From: Chitinophagales bacterium
GTDB lineage: Bacteria; Bacteroidota; Bacteroidia; Chitinophagales; JADIYW01
DNA length: 64,000 bases
Direction of reading: 5' to 3'
Assembly: GCA_019694955.1 (NCBI GenBank)
Contig: JAIBAX010000002.1
Coordinates: 1-64,000 of the forward strand
Shown: piece after piece, positions 30,066-39,839 of the stretch
How the letters are laid out: each line of letters starts with the position of its first letter
Position numbering within the stretch: the first letter of the stretch is position 1
Notes under the pieces: generated by a model
The model's input: the letters and a program-made list of their open reading frames with translations, nothing else
What the model was told of the DNA's origin: nothing
The model's database searches: none
Translations under genes and position numbers: made by a program

Positions 30066-30788
30066 TTATCTAATTTTTTTGATTTTTGCAGTACCACTGC
30101 TGGTGGATGTTATATCTGCATCGCCATAATAGTGTACTGTTGAACTTCCGGAAGCCTCAATGTCTAATGTTTTTGATGCGGAAATATCAATAGAACTTGC
30201 CCCACTAGTTCTTACCTCCGTTTCTTCTGTTTTAAAGGTCTCTCCCTCAAAATCCGAAGCACCCGAAAGATGTATTTCTACATGAGCGGCACTGCCGGAT
30301 AATGTTACGTTGGAAGCACCGGAGAGGTCTACTTCTAAGTTGCTGGCAACAAGTTGTAGCGAGATTTCTGCGGCACCACTACCATCCATTTCGAATTCAT
30401 CACTATTATTGAATACATTGGTACTGCGAAATTTGCTGGCACCAGACGCATCAATGCCCCTTAATTTTGGTAACGTAATCGATACCTTTATTTCGCGATT
30501 GATTTTGTACTCATAATCAGGATTCATTGAAATCCATAGTTTGTCTCCTTTAACAATCACTTTTACATAAGGCAGTATGTTTTCTTCTCCTTCCAGTTGC
30601 AGGGTGGTTTGTTCGCCTTGCGTGAGGACAACATCAAAAATGCCACCGGCAGAAATTTCTGTAAAAGTCGCTGTGTTTCTACTTTCTTTAGTGATTTTTC
30701 CGTTTCCCTTTATTTCACCGCCACCGGCAAAGATGAAATTGCTTTGCAACAGAAAAATTAATAATGTGCAAAAAATTGTTCTTTTCAT
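30066..30788 (-). CDS. Head-GIN domain (DUF2807) protein
   Basis: This 240-residue exported protein has a signal peptide of about 21 residues. It then forms a repetitive right-handed beta structure with GIN-domain wording (FTEISAGGIFDVVLTQGEQTTLQLEGEENI; repeated SGAS and GSG turns). The family is described as a putative auto-transporter adhesin head; cell-surface or periplasmic location is expected, and biochemical function is unknown. It is the last gene of an ECF sigma - anti-sigma - beta-protein - head-GIN run, so it is probably a member of that regulon. Confidence 0.82.
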   Translation of the reverse strand: MKRTIFCTLLIFLLQSNFIFAGGGEIKGNGKITKESRNTATFTEISAGGIFDVVLTQGEQTTLQLEGEENILPYVKVIVKGDKLWISMNPDYEYKINREIKVSITLPKLRGIDASGASKFRSTNVFNNSDEFEMDGSGAAEISLQLVASNLEVDLSGASNVTLSGSAAHVEIHLSGASDFEGETFKTEETEVRTSGASSIDISASKTLDIEASGSSTVHYYGDADITSTSSGTAKIKKIR

Positions 30789-30804
30789 TGTAATAAGTTT
30801 AAAA

Positions 30805-31863
30805 TTATTTAAAAGTTACCTCGCCGTAGTTAACGAATACCTGTATCAGTGGAGACGCACTCGCTGCGGATTTTGTTTTTGCTTTCAATGAATAGAAATT
30901 GTTTTCATCAGATTCAAGAACAACTGTTAGCGGAACGGCATCATAATCTGCGCCACCATCCTTACCGGAAACCTCCATGCGTATTGGATTCGCTTCGTTG
31001 ATATTAAAACTAAAGTCTGCATATGTCCCTTTACAGGTTATTCCTGTGAATGTGGGAGAGACATTTTTAACAACCAATTCTCCATAGGTATTATTGGCGG
31101 AGAGGGTTTCCGTTAAATTGCCAATTTCGATATCAGAATAAGTGGTTTTAAAGCTTCCAGTCCCTAAATTTGAAATGACGATATCACAATAATTGCCGTT
31201 AAATTTTGTGACATTTTCTGTGCTGCCAAGGAAATAATCAGAATAATTGCTGTTAATTGCAATAGACTTGGATTTGTCAATATGAAAATCACCATAATTT
31301 GCATTGATCTTTACATCATTCGTTTCCTGAACGCTGACATCTGAATAATTACTCGTAATGGTTAGCTCTTTCTGAACTTCATCTATTTTTATATCACCAT
31401 AACTGGAAGATAAGTTAAGTTTGACAGGAATGAGTCCGGCGACAATATCACAATATTTAGATGTTAAGGATAGTTCTGACAGATTATTAGGCAAATAAAT
31501 TTCCCCTTCCAAACTTATATTTAGGTTATTACCGGAAAATATTTTTCTAACATAAGATTCGTTATTGCTGTAATTAACAGAAATATACAGCGCACCATCA
31601 ACGGTTTTTGAACTGATGTTTACCTTCTCAGTCAATTCTGCCGTGGTGATGTTCTCATTTTCAGAGGTAACCGATACACTGTATTTAATTTTATTCTCAT
31701 TCCAAAAAAGCACTTTAACATCCTGATAGTCAATATCTAAATGGACATGTGTATTTGGATTGGTATTCCATTCTTTAACAATAGTTTTTGTAACCTCCGG
31801 ATTGCTTGCAAACAATACTGTGTTTGAAAGGCTAAATAGATATATCGCTATGATTCTTTTCAT
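30805..31863 (-). CDS. DUF4097-like beta-repeat envelope protein
   Basis: This 352-residue protein has a signal peptide (about 1-19). It shows many short repeats in the pattern S-x-Y-[SG]-D (SKYCDI, SSYGDI, SNYSDV, ANYGDF, SNYSDY, GNYCDI, TTYSDI), about 20-23 residues apart. This predicts a beta-helix related to DUF4097/GIN proteins. It starts inside the 3' end of the putative anti-sigma gene (32-bp overlap) and is followed 16 bp later by the DUF2807 gene. Function is unknown; an envelope-stress output is the likeliest role. Confidence 0.72.
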   Translation of the reverse strand: MKRIIAIYLFSLSNTVLFASNPEVTKTIVKEWNTNPNTHVHLDIDYQDVKVLFWNENKIKYSVSVTSENENITTAELTEKVNISSKTVDGALYISVNYSNNESYVRKIFSGNNLNISLEGEIYLPNNLSELSLTSKYCDIVAGLIPVKLNLSSSYGDIKIDEVQKELTITSNYSDVSVQETNDVKINANYGDFHIDKSKSIAINSNYSDYFLGSTENVTKFNGNYCDIVISNLGTGSFKTTYSDIEIGNLTETLSANNTYGELVVKNVSPTFTGITCKGTYADFSFNINEANPIRMEVSGKDGGADYDAVPLTVVLESDENNFYSLKAKTKSAASASPLIQVFVNYGEVTFK

Positions 31864-32410
31864 TGTTATATTTTTTATTTATGTCAATACTCTTTTCTAA
31901 TCTATCGAGTAGTTTAATTTTTGCCTGATAATACTCAATCAAGGCTTCTTGCACCATTTTGTTTTGAGGATTATTGCGGAGTTCGTCAATAAGTTCTTTT
32001 TGTTCGTGATGTGTAAGTGTTATTTCATTGATGACTACCTCGGGAATATCAATTTCCTTTAACGCTTTTTTGTCCAATAGTTTCACTTTTTCCTGAAAGG
32101 TTTTCTCATAGTTGATAACTTCAGAGCAGAAGGTTGCTGGAACGCCTTTGATGCTACAAACTTCGATGGGTTTTTCAGAGACATTGTTCTGACGATTGTA
32201 TAACCAGAAACAAGCACCTAACACAAATACTGCTGCCACTGAGCGTTGCCACCACTTGTTTTTAAAGAAATCAATCATCTTACCCTTTTTTGTAGGCTGT
32301 TGAGTAAGTTCAGTTTCTAATCTTTGCCATATGGCATCCTTGTCCCAAGCCGCCTTGTCAAAAGAACCTTTATTCTTTCTTATAAATGACTCCAATCCAT
32401 CCTGCTTCAT
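31832..32410 (-). CDS. Putative membrane anti-sigma factor
   Basis: This 192-residue protein has an N-terminal cytoplasmic region of about 53 residues, one membrane helix (WWQRSVAAVFVLGACFWLYN, about 53-72) and a periplasmic helical domain. Position and topology match anti-sigma factors: it follows the ECF sigma gene by 39 bp. There is no zinc-binding HxxxCxxC motif. I infer the role from context; sequence alone would leave it a hypothetical membrane protein. Confidence 0.62.
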   Translation of the reverse strand: MKQDGLESFIRKNKGSFDKAAWDKDAIWQRLETELTQQPTKKGKMIDFFKNKWWQRSVAAVFVLGACFWLYNRQNNVSEKPIEVCSIKGVPATFCSEVINYEKTFQEKVKLLDKKALKEIDIPEVVINEITLTHHEQKELIDELRNNPQNKMVQEALIEYYQAKIKLLDRLEKSIDINKKYNNEKNHSDISI

Positions 32411-32449
32411 ATCTTAGTGTTTTATTATTATAACTAATATCATTTCTAC

Positions 32450-32977
32450 TCATCCACGGTTCAATATTTCCCTTATTTTTTTCTTCGCCTTGAAGAACTG
32501 CGTCTTCGCCGTCGATTCAGTTATTTGCAGTATATCTGCAATTTCACGGTGTGTATAATCCTCAAACATGTAAAGATTGAAGACAATCTTATATCCCTGC
32601 GGCAATGCTTCGATGGCAGATTTTATCTGCTCGACACTCCAAGCGCTTTCTTCTTCTTCATATTCCCCTTCATCTTCCAAATCCATATGGTCAGACAGTT
32701 CTGTTATAAATATGCGCTTCTTTTTTACAGCATTCAGGCTGTGATTGATAACTATTCGTTTTATCCACGCACCCAAAGTACTGCTTCCATTAAAGGATGC
32801 TATTTTTTCAAAGACCTTCATAAACGCTTCTTGCAAAACGTCCTCCGCATCAGTAACATTTCCTACGATTCGGTGACATACAACAAACATTCCATCTGCA
32901 TAATCATCATACAATTGCTTGCAGGCATGTATATCACGCTGTTTAATCCTTTGGATGATATGTTGCGTTGCGTCCAA
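32450..32977 (-). CDS. ECF RNA polymerase sigma-70 factor
   Basis: This sigma factor of about 175 residues has region 2 (YDDYADGMFVVCHRIVGNVTDAEDVLQEAFMKVF) and region 4 (ALPQGYKIVFNLYMFEDYTHREIADILQITESTAKTQFFKAKKKI) joined by an acidic linker. It belongs to the extracytoplasmic-function group. No ATG fits: the frame is open to a TTG at 33034, but homologues start near MDATQHII, so I use the TTG at 32977. It probably controls the membrane and beta-helix genes behind it. Confidence 0.87.
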   Translation of the reverse strand: MDATQHIIQRIKQRDIHACKQLYDDYADGMFVVCHRIVGNVTDAEDVLQEAFMKVFEKIASFNGSSTLGAWIKRIVINHSLNAVKKKRIFITELSDHMDLEDEGEYEEEESAWSVEQIKSAIEALPQGYKIVFNLYMFEDYTHREIADILQITESTAKTQFFKAKKKIREILNRG

Positions 32978-33090
32978 TTGGTTGATTCTATTATTAAAGA
33001 CAAAAAAAAGTAAATAGGTTGCCTGAAAAGGCAAAAATGTGTGATGTTATCACAAAAGTAATTATAAAATAGCCCATTAATAGAACCAAA

Positions 33091-33153
33091 TTCCTCGTTC
33101 TCTTGTCTACATGAAAACAGGAGTGGACTACTTTATAAATCATCTTGTTATTA
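33091..33153 (+). repeat. Dispersed hairpin repeat, copy B
   Basis: This copy is about 85 percent identical to 12080-12138, with 29 identical bases at 33125-33153. The repeat end supplies the TAA stop codon of the minus-strand radical SAM gene, so the element has inserted at or extended into that gene's 3' end. Confidence 0.7.
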
Positions 33154-34188
33154 ATCTACATCAAAGCTAAAATTAACCTCACAGCCCTCTGAACAATTGG
33201 TACAGATATCTATTTCCTTCCTTCCCTTCACCAGCTTGGCCCTGAAATTTTTATATACCTCAGAATTCCAGATGTTCTTAAATGTTTGCGTTTGTAAATC
33301 CCCAAGCTGATACTGAGCATCTTTATCAAAACAGCAGGGAACGACCTTGCCATCCCAAGTTATCACACAGGCATGCCAGAGTTTCCAACAACTGTTTTCT
33401 AGAACATTTTTAATCTGATAAGTACCGTCTCCCAGTTTTTTGTACCTGGAATACTGTTCATTCTCCGGAATCAAGGCATTCCCTTGTTCGTAGTCATATA
33501 CTTGAGCCGTTTTCAGTATCACCTCGTCAACACCAATTTTCTTTGCCAGTTGCTTGACCTCGTCAATTTGATGCTCATTTGGTTTTACTACCAGAAATTG
33601 GAATATAACATGTGGCTTTGCACTATTTAAAGCCTTTTTCCATTTGATAATATGCTCGGCACCAGTGATTACTTTTTCGAGTTTCCCGCCAATTCGGTAT
33701 TGCTGATAAGTTTCCTGCGTAGTGCCATCAATAGAGATAATTAATCTATCCAGCCCGGATTCCACCGTTTTTTTGGCGTTCAAGTCACTCAGATAGTGCG
33801 CATTTGTAGAAGTGGAAGTATAGATGTTGTGTGCTTCCGCAATAGCAACCATTTCAAGAAAATCTTTATTTAAATAAGGTTCTCCTTGAAAATAAAACGT
33901 AAGATATATGAGTTCATCCTTGAGTTCTTCAATCGTTTTCCTGAAAAAATCTACCTGTAACATGCCTGTTTTTCTGGTAAATGAACGCAACCCACTCGGG
34001 CATTCAGGACACCTCAGATTACAATAGGTCGTAGGTTCTATAGATACAGAAAAAGGCGTTCCCCATTGTACGGGTCTTTTTAGCCATTTTGTTAAGTAAA
34101 AGGAGGCATATACCTTCATCATATTCCAAATTCTCCAAAAAGTTAATTTGGAAATAAAGTTTTTGGTATTTGCATCCAATGCCGCCAT
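33151..34188 (-). CDS. Radical SAM/SPASM domain protein
   Basis: This 345-residue radical S-adenosylmethionine enzyme binds a 4Fe-4S cluster through CNLRCPEC (C56, C60, C63). Its C-terminal SPASM region is cysteine-rich (CWKLWHAC, VVPCCFDKD, DICTNCSEGC) and would hold auxiliary clusters. Family members modify peptides or sugars, or act as maturases. No precursor peptide is visible next to it, so the substrate is unknown. It is a single gene; its stop codon lies in a dispersed repeat. Confidence 0.88.
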   Translation of the reverse strand: MAALDANTKNFISKLTFWRIWNMMKVYASFYLTKWLKRPVQWGTPFSVSIEPTTYCNLRCPECPSGLRSFTRKTGMLQVDFFRKTIEELKDELIYLTFYFQGEPYLNKDFLEMVAIAEAHNIYTSTSTNAHYLSDLNAKKTVESGLDRLIISIDGTTQETYQQYRIGGKLEKVITGAEHIIKWKKALNSAKPHVIFQFLVVKPNEHQIDEVKQLAKKIGVDEVILKTAQVYDYEQGNALIPENEQYSRYKKLGDGTYQIKNVLENSCWKLWHACVITWDGKVVPCCFDKDAQYQLGDLQTQTFKNIWNSEVYKNFRAKLVKGRKEIDICTNCSEGCEVNFSFDVD

Positions 34189-34286
34189 GACAGTTCAAAA
34201 TTAAGTAAGTACCCAACATTTTCTTATTATATTATTGTTTTTCACCTCTAAAGCAGTTAAAAAAGTGATTTTTTGGTTGAAATACT

Positions 34287-34294
34287 TATTTTTG
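34287..34294 (+). promoter_or_regulatory. -7 promoter box of rpoN
   Basis: TATTTTTG matches TAnnTTTG and lies 33 bases before the rpoN ATG. Confidence 0.5.
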
Positions 34295-34327
34295 ACACAT
34301 CATTAAGGTCGTAAATATTATAAAAAC

Positions 34328-35818
34328 ATGTTGAATCAGCGTTTATCGCAAAAGATGTTGCAAAAGCTATCGCCACAACAAATACAGTTGATGAAGCTTT
34401 TACAAGTTCCTACTGCCAATCTCGAACAACGAATCAAAGAGGAACTGGAGGCAAATCCTGCTTTAGATGAAGGAACAGCAGACCATGACGACCAATTCGA
34501 ATACGAAAGTGATGGTGAAGAGTTTTCTTCTGCCGACGAATTGGATGATTTTAACCAGGAAGATACACCAGTCTCTGAAGAAGATTCATTCGATGTTTCA
34601 GACTATATTAAAGAAGATACAGATTATGATTATCGAACAGAAGGGGATGATTTCTCTAATGAAGATGATAAAAAAACCATTCCATTTGCCGTACAAAGCA
34701 GTTTCCATGAAATCCTCGAAGAACAATTGCAAATGCTTGATTTGGACGAAAGAGAATTTAGCATTGCAGAACACCTCGTCGGAAGCATTGACGATGATGG
34801 TTATATTAGAAGAGAGTTAGATGCCATTGTCGATGATTTGTCTTTTACTTCAAATATTCAAACAGATGAAAGGGAATTGGAAAAATTCCTCAAAATCATC
34901 CAAAAATTTGATCCTCCCGGAGTAGCGGCACGTACCCTTCAGGAATGTCTACTAATTCAGCTGGAAAGAATAGAAAAGCCGGATCTTACTACCGAATTGG
35001 CAAAGAAAATACTCAAAAACTATTTTGATGCGTTTACAAAGAAGCATTACGACAAACTGCTCAGGGCATTAAATGTAGATGAGAAAGAACTTAAACTTGC
35101 CATCGATGAAATCTTGAGATTAAATCCCAAACCCGGTGGCGCAATACTGACAACAAATGTCAATCATCAGAGCATTATTCCTGATTTTACCATCGTCAAC
35201 GAAAACAATAAACTCGAAGTATTGCTCAATTCCAGAAATGCACCAGATTTACGCATTTCAGATTCGTTTAGAGAAATGCTGACAGCATATTCAAGAAATA
35301 AAAACAGAGACAAAAAGCAGAAAGAAGCGGTTTTGTTCATAAAGCAAAAAATCGACTCCGCCAAGTGGTTCATCGATGCCATCAAACAAAGACAGAATAC
35401 CTTGTTGGTCACCATGGAAGCCATTCTATTGCACCAAGAAGAATACTTTAAATCCGGAGATGAAACAAAAATGCGCCCCATGATACTTAAAGATATTGCA
35501 GAAAAAACAGGATTAGACATTTCCACAGTATCAAGAGTCGCTAATAGCAAGTATGTTCAAACAGAGTTTGGCACCTATCAGTTAAAGTCCTTTTTCTCAG
35601 AATCTTTACAAACAGATAGTGGGGAAGAGGTTTCTACCAGAGAAGTAAAGAAAATACTGGAAGACCTCATCGAGGCGGAAGACAAATCAAAACCACTATC
35701 TGATGAAGCATTAACAGATATACTAAAAGAAAAAGGGTATAATATTGCAAGAAGAACCGTCGCAAAATATAGGGAGCAATCCAATATTCCTGTTGCCAGA
35801 TTAAGAAAAGAATTATGA
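34328..35818 (+). CDS. rpoN: RNA polymerase sigma-54 factor
   Basis: This 496-residue sigma factor recognises -24/-12 promoters and needs AAA+ activators. Region I is clear (RLSQKMLQKLSPQQIQLMKLLQVP, glutamine/leucine-rich). An acidic region II (about 50-115, many D and E) comes next, then the core-binding domain and the DNA-binding domain. The RpoN box ARRTVAKYRE lies near the C-terminus. The acidic stretch is long but usual for the phylum. The PAP2-like gene overlaps its stop by 4 bp. Confidence 0.96.
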   Translation: MLNQRLSQKMLQKLSPQQIQLMKLLQVPTANLEQRIKEELEANPALDEGTADHDDQFEYESDGEEFSSADELDDFNQEDTPVSEEDSFDVSDYIKEDTDYDYRTEGDDFSNEDDKKTIPFAVQSSFHEILEEQLQMLDLDEREFSIAEHLVGSIDDDGYIRRELDAIVDDLSFTSNIQTDERELEKFLKIIQKFDPPGVAARTLQECLLIQLERIEKPDLTTELAKKILKNYFDAFTKKHYDKLLRALNVDEKELKLAIDEILRLNPKPGGAILTTNVNHQSIIPDFTIVNENNKLEVLLNSRNAPDLRISDSFREMLTAYSRNKNRDKKQKEAVLFIKQKIDSAKWFIDAIKQRQNTLLVTMEAILLHQEEYFKSGDETKMRPMILKDIAEKTGLDISTVSRVANSKYVQTEFGTYQLKSFFSESLQTDSGEEVSTREVKKILEDLIEAEDKSKPLSDEALTDILKEKGYNIARRTVAKYREQSNIPVARLRKEL

Positions 35819-36453
35819 TGAAGACCGTTTCCAACATCACAGCTTATCTGACACATCCCCTTTTATGGCCGGGATACATGATATTGTTGATGAAATACTT
35901 TAATCCATATGCCTTTCATGCTGTTGATAAGAAGATGTTGTTGAGTTTTCTGGCAAATACCATGTATTACCCCATCATTTGTTTGTTGCTTATGAGAGCC
36001 ATCGGATTAATCTCAGACTTTAAAATGCAAACCCAAAAAGAAAGGATTATACCCTTCATCGCCATCATGATATTTTATATCTGGAGCTACAAAGTAATCC
36101 GAGACTATCAGCTCGTCAACCCGGAAGGCTCCTTCCCAATGGTAATGAGCATCTTCATGCTGGGCACCTTGATTTCCGTATTTTTGGCATTCTTCATCAA
36201 TAATTTTTATAAATTAAGTTTACATATGGTCGGTATGGGAGGCATGTTGCTCACCATTATCTTTCAATCGATTTATGCACCTACAAATCTTAATTATATT
36301 CTCTTGCTTTTTGTTATGCTCACAGGTTTTGTAGCCACCACAAGACTATATCTCAATGCACATACCTTGATGCAGGTGTACACAGGTTTTTTGGTGGGGC
36401 TTATTGGACAAATTACAGGGATATTCTTCTTTTTGCAAACCGCCTTCAAATAA
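35815..36453 (+). CDS. Membrane protein, divergent PAP2-like
   Basis: This 212-residue protein has about six membrane helices and overlaps rpoN (ATGATG at the stop). Three short motifs resemble PAP2 lipid phosphatases in order: K-x6-R in KMQTQKER (about 63-70), LSLH in place of PSGH, and TR-x5-H in TRLYLNAHTLMQVYTGFLVG. The residues match the acid-phosphatase pattern only loosely, so the substrate and even the activity are uncertain. It may act on a membrane lipid phosphate. Confidence 0.55.
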   Translation: MMKTVSNITAYLTHPLLWPGYMILLMKYFNPYAFHAVDKKMLLSFLANTMYYPIICLLLMRAIGLISDFKMQTQKERIIPFIAIMIFYIWSYKVIRDYQLVNPEGSFPMVMSIFMLGTLISVFLAFFINNFYKLSLHMVGMGGMLLTIIFQSIYAPTNLNYILLLFVMLTGFVATTRLYLNAHTLMQVYTGFLVGLIGQITGIFFFLQTAFK

Positions 36454-36501
36454 CATCGGAGTTTACGGCAGTTTTTTCACAAAAGGACTGATTTTCATAG
36501 A

Positions 36502-36524
36502 AATTCAACCTCGAGGGTTGAATT
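36502..36524. other. 9-bp inverted repeat
   Basis: AATTCAACC and GGTTGAATT face each other across 5 bases. The repeat lies between the PAP2-like gene (+) and a MITE-like element. No T-run follows. Confidence 0.45.
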
Positions 36525-36525
36525 A

Positions 36526-36588
36526 AACCCAGAAATAGATATGAAGTAGAATTTTCTTGCAGTAAATTTCTAATGCTTTTTCTGGGTT
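36526..36588 (-). mobile_element. MITE-like element, short copy M3
   Basis: This 63-bp copy has AACCCAG and CTGGGTT ends. On the minus strand it carries GCATTAGAAATTTACTGC, identical to the left part of the copies at 53608 and 56935, but the rest is deleted. TTAA flanks the left end. Confidence 0.65.
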
Positions 36589-36594
36589 AAAACA

Positions 36595-36606
36595 AATGCA
36601 TGCATT
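36595..36606. promoter_or_regulatory. 12-bp palindrome before SDR promoter
   Basis: AATGCATGCATT is a perfect palindrome. It overlaps the region where a -33 element (TTG at 36605) would lie for the SDR gene, so it could be an operator. Low certainty. Confidence 0.3.
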
Positions 36607-36623
36607 GTTTTAATTTTTTTTAT

Positions 36624-36631
36624 TAACTTTA
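36624..36631 (+). promoter_or_regulatory. Probable -7 box of SDR gene
   Basis: TAACTTTA is one base off TAnnTTTG. A TTG sits 16 bases upstream, a plausible -33 element. Confidence 0.4.
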
Positions 36632-36649
36632 CATATATAATAAGCGGTT

Positions 36650-37459
36650 ATGAAAAATTTTAAAGACAAAAATATTGTAATTACAGGAGCCGGCTCGGGA
36701 ATGGGACGTTGCATGTCGATAGAATTAGCTGGAAAAGGTGCTAAGATTATAGCTTCCGATATTAATAAGCAAGGATTGGAAGAAACCGTTGAGATGGTTA
36801 AGAGAAATGGAGGAACCATCCATAGCCACCAAGTAGATGTTGGAAAAGAAACAGCCGTTTTTGCCTTTGGAGAAAATGTCTTAAAAGAACATGGGCATGT
36901 AGATGTATTAATCAACAATGCGGGCTTCGCCTTGGGTAAAATAAATTTTAAATCGTTGAAGATGAACGATTTTCATAAGATAATGGACGTTAATTTTTGG
37001 GGTGTTGTCAATCACACCAAAGCTTTTATCGACAATCTTCTAACCAGACCTGAAGCTTCCATTGTAAATATCTCCAGTTTGTTCGGCATCATTGGTGTTG
37101 CAGATCAAGTTCCCTACTGTACCAGTAAATTTGCCGTTAAAGGGTTTTCTGAAGCATTGAGAATGGAATTAATGAATAGCAATGTAGTAGTAACCTGTGT
37201 TCATCCCGGCGGCATAAAGACAAACATCGCCAAGAATGCGGTACACTACGGAGATGATGAGACTATGGATAAGTTTGAGAAAAGAGCCTTGCGCATCCCG
37301 GCAGAAGAAGCTGCATCGCTGATAATCAAGGCCATAAGAAATAAACAAGAGAGATTATTAATCGGTCCGGAAGTATACATGGCAGATAGCTTAGTGAGAA
37401 CATCCCCTGTCGGCTACGGCAAAGTCCTCAAATTCATTATGGATAAAGCCATGCAATAG
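36650..37459 (+). CDS. Short-chain dehydrogenase/reductase
   Basis: This 269-residue NAD(P)-dependent oxidoreductase of the SDR superfamily has the cofactor motif TGAGSGMG (about 12-19). NNAG lies near residue 90. The catalytic serine is in the NISS segment, and YCTSK is the YxxxK pair. Substrate cannot be predicted. It is monocistronic, with a MITE-like copy upstream, and is convergent with thiC. Confidence 0.9.
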   Translation: MKNFKDKNIVITGAGSGMGRCMSIELAGKGAKIIASDINKQGLEETVEMVKRNGGTIHSHQVDVGKETAVFAFGENVLKEHGHVDVLINNAGFALGKINFKSLKMNDFHKIMDVNFWGVVNHTKAFIDNLLTRPEASIVNISSLFGIIGVADQVPYCTSKFAVKGFSEALRMELMNSNVVVTCVHPGGIKTNIAKNAVHYGDDETMDKFEKRALRIPAEEAASLIIKAIRNKQERLLIGPEVYMADSLVRTSPVGYGKVLKFIMDKAMQ

Positions 37460-37483
37460 CTTTTTGTATTGCATTTCATTGCC

Positions 37484-37565
37484 AATCTCCACATTTTCAC
37501 ATTCCCAAATCTACCATGAACTGTGAACCGTGAACCATAAACTCTTCGACCATTGCCAATTGACA
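37484..37565. repeat. Dispersed GTTCA(T/C)-type intergenic repeat
   Basis: The reverse complement of about 37490-37530 matches 43799-43840 closely (core GTTCATGGTAGATTTGG). The neighbouring bases have imperfect 7-base units such as GTGAACC. It sits between the convergent SDR and thiC genes. No coding sequence is seen. Confidence 0.55.
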
Positions 37566-37654
37566 TTCCCAAATATAAAATGGCTTGAGGTGTTATGTGT
37601 TTTGATTTGAGACCTTGAATTTTGGAATGCAGAACAGTTGCTCCAAAGAAACGC

Positions 37655-39562
<1,908 letters not shown>

Positions 39563-39763
39563 TTAACCGCCAGCCGTGGCTGTGATGATTAGAATATTGT
39601 CTTTTTCTTTTAAATGTGTTATAGCCCAATTGCCTTTAGGGATAATGGTTTCATTCACAGCAATTGCAATGCCATCTTTGCGTTGCAGCTGTTTTTCAAT
39701 AAACTCGCTGACAGAGATATTGTCTCCCGTTTCAACTACATTATTATTAACGATTACTTCCAT
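39563..39763 (-). CDS. thiS: Sulfur carrier protein ThiS
   Basis: This 66-residue ubiquitin-like protein ends in Gly-Gly, the site of thiocarboxylation in thiazole synthesis. MEVIVNN and the internal NETIIPKGNWAITHLKEKDNILII match the family. It is the first gene of the short thiS-thiC unit. No thiamine pyrophosphate riboswitch is recognisable in its short upstream region. Confidence 0.92.
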   Translation of the reverse strand: MEVIVNNNVVETGDNISVSEFIEKQLQRKDGIAIAVNETIIPKGNWAITHLKEKDNILIITATAGG

Positions 39764-39839
39764 GTCCGTTTGACTTGTATAAACAGTTAGTAAAGTTAAT
39801 TGTTTTATGAATTATTTGGTAAAAATTGGGCAGAAGGGT

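Noticed and set aside
32525-33013. 162-codon + strand ORF over the ECF sigma gene
   Set aside because: Antisense shadow of a clear sigma factor gene.
39764-39839. Thiamine pyrophosphate riboswitch upstream of thiS
   Set aside because: Only about 75 bases separate thiS from the next gene, and no CUGAGA-type core or P1-P5 pairing is visible on the minus strand.
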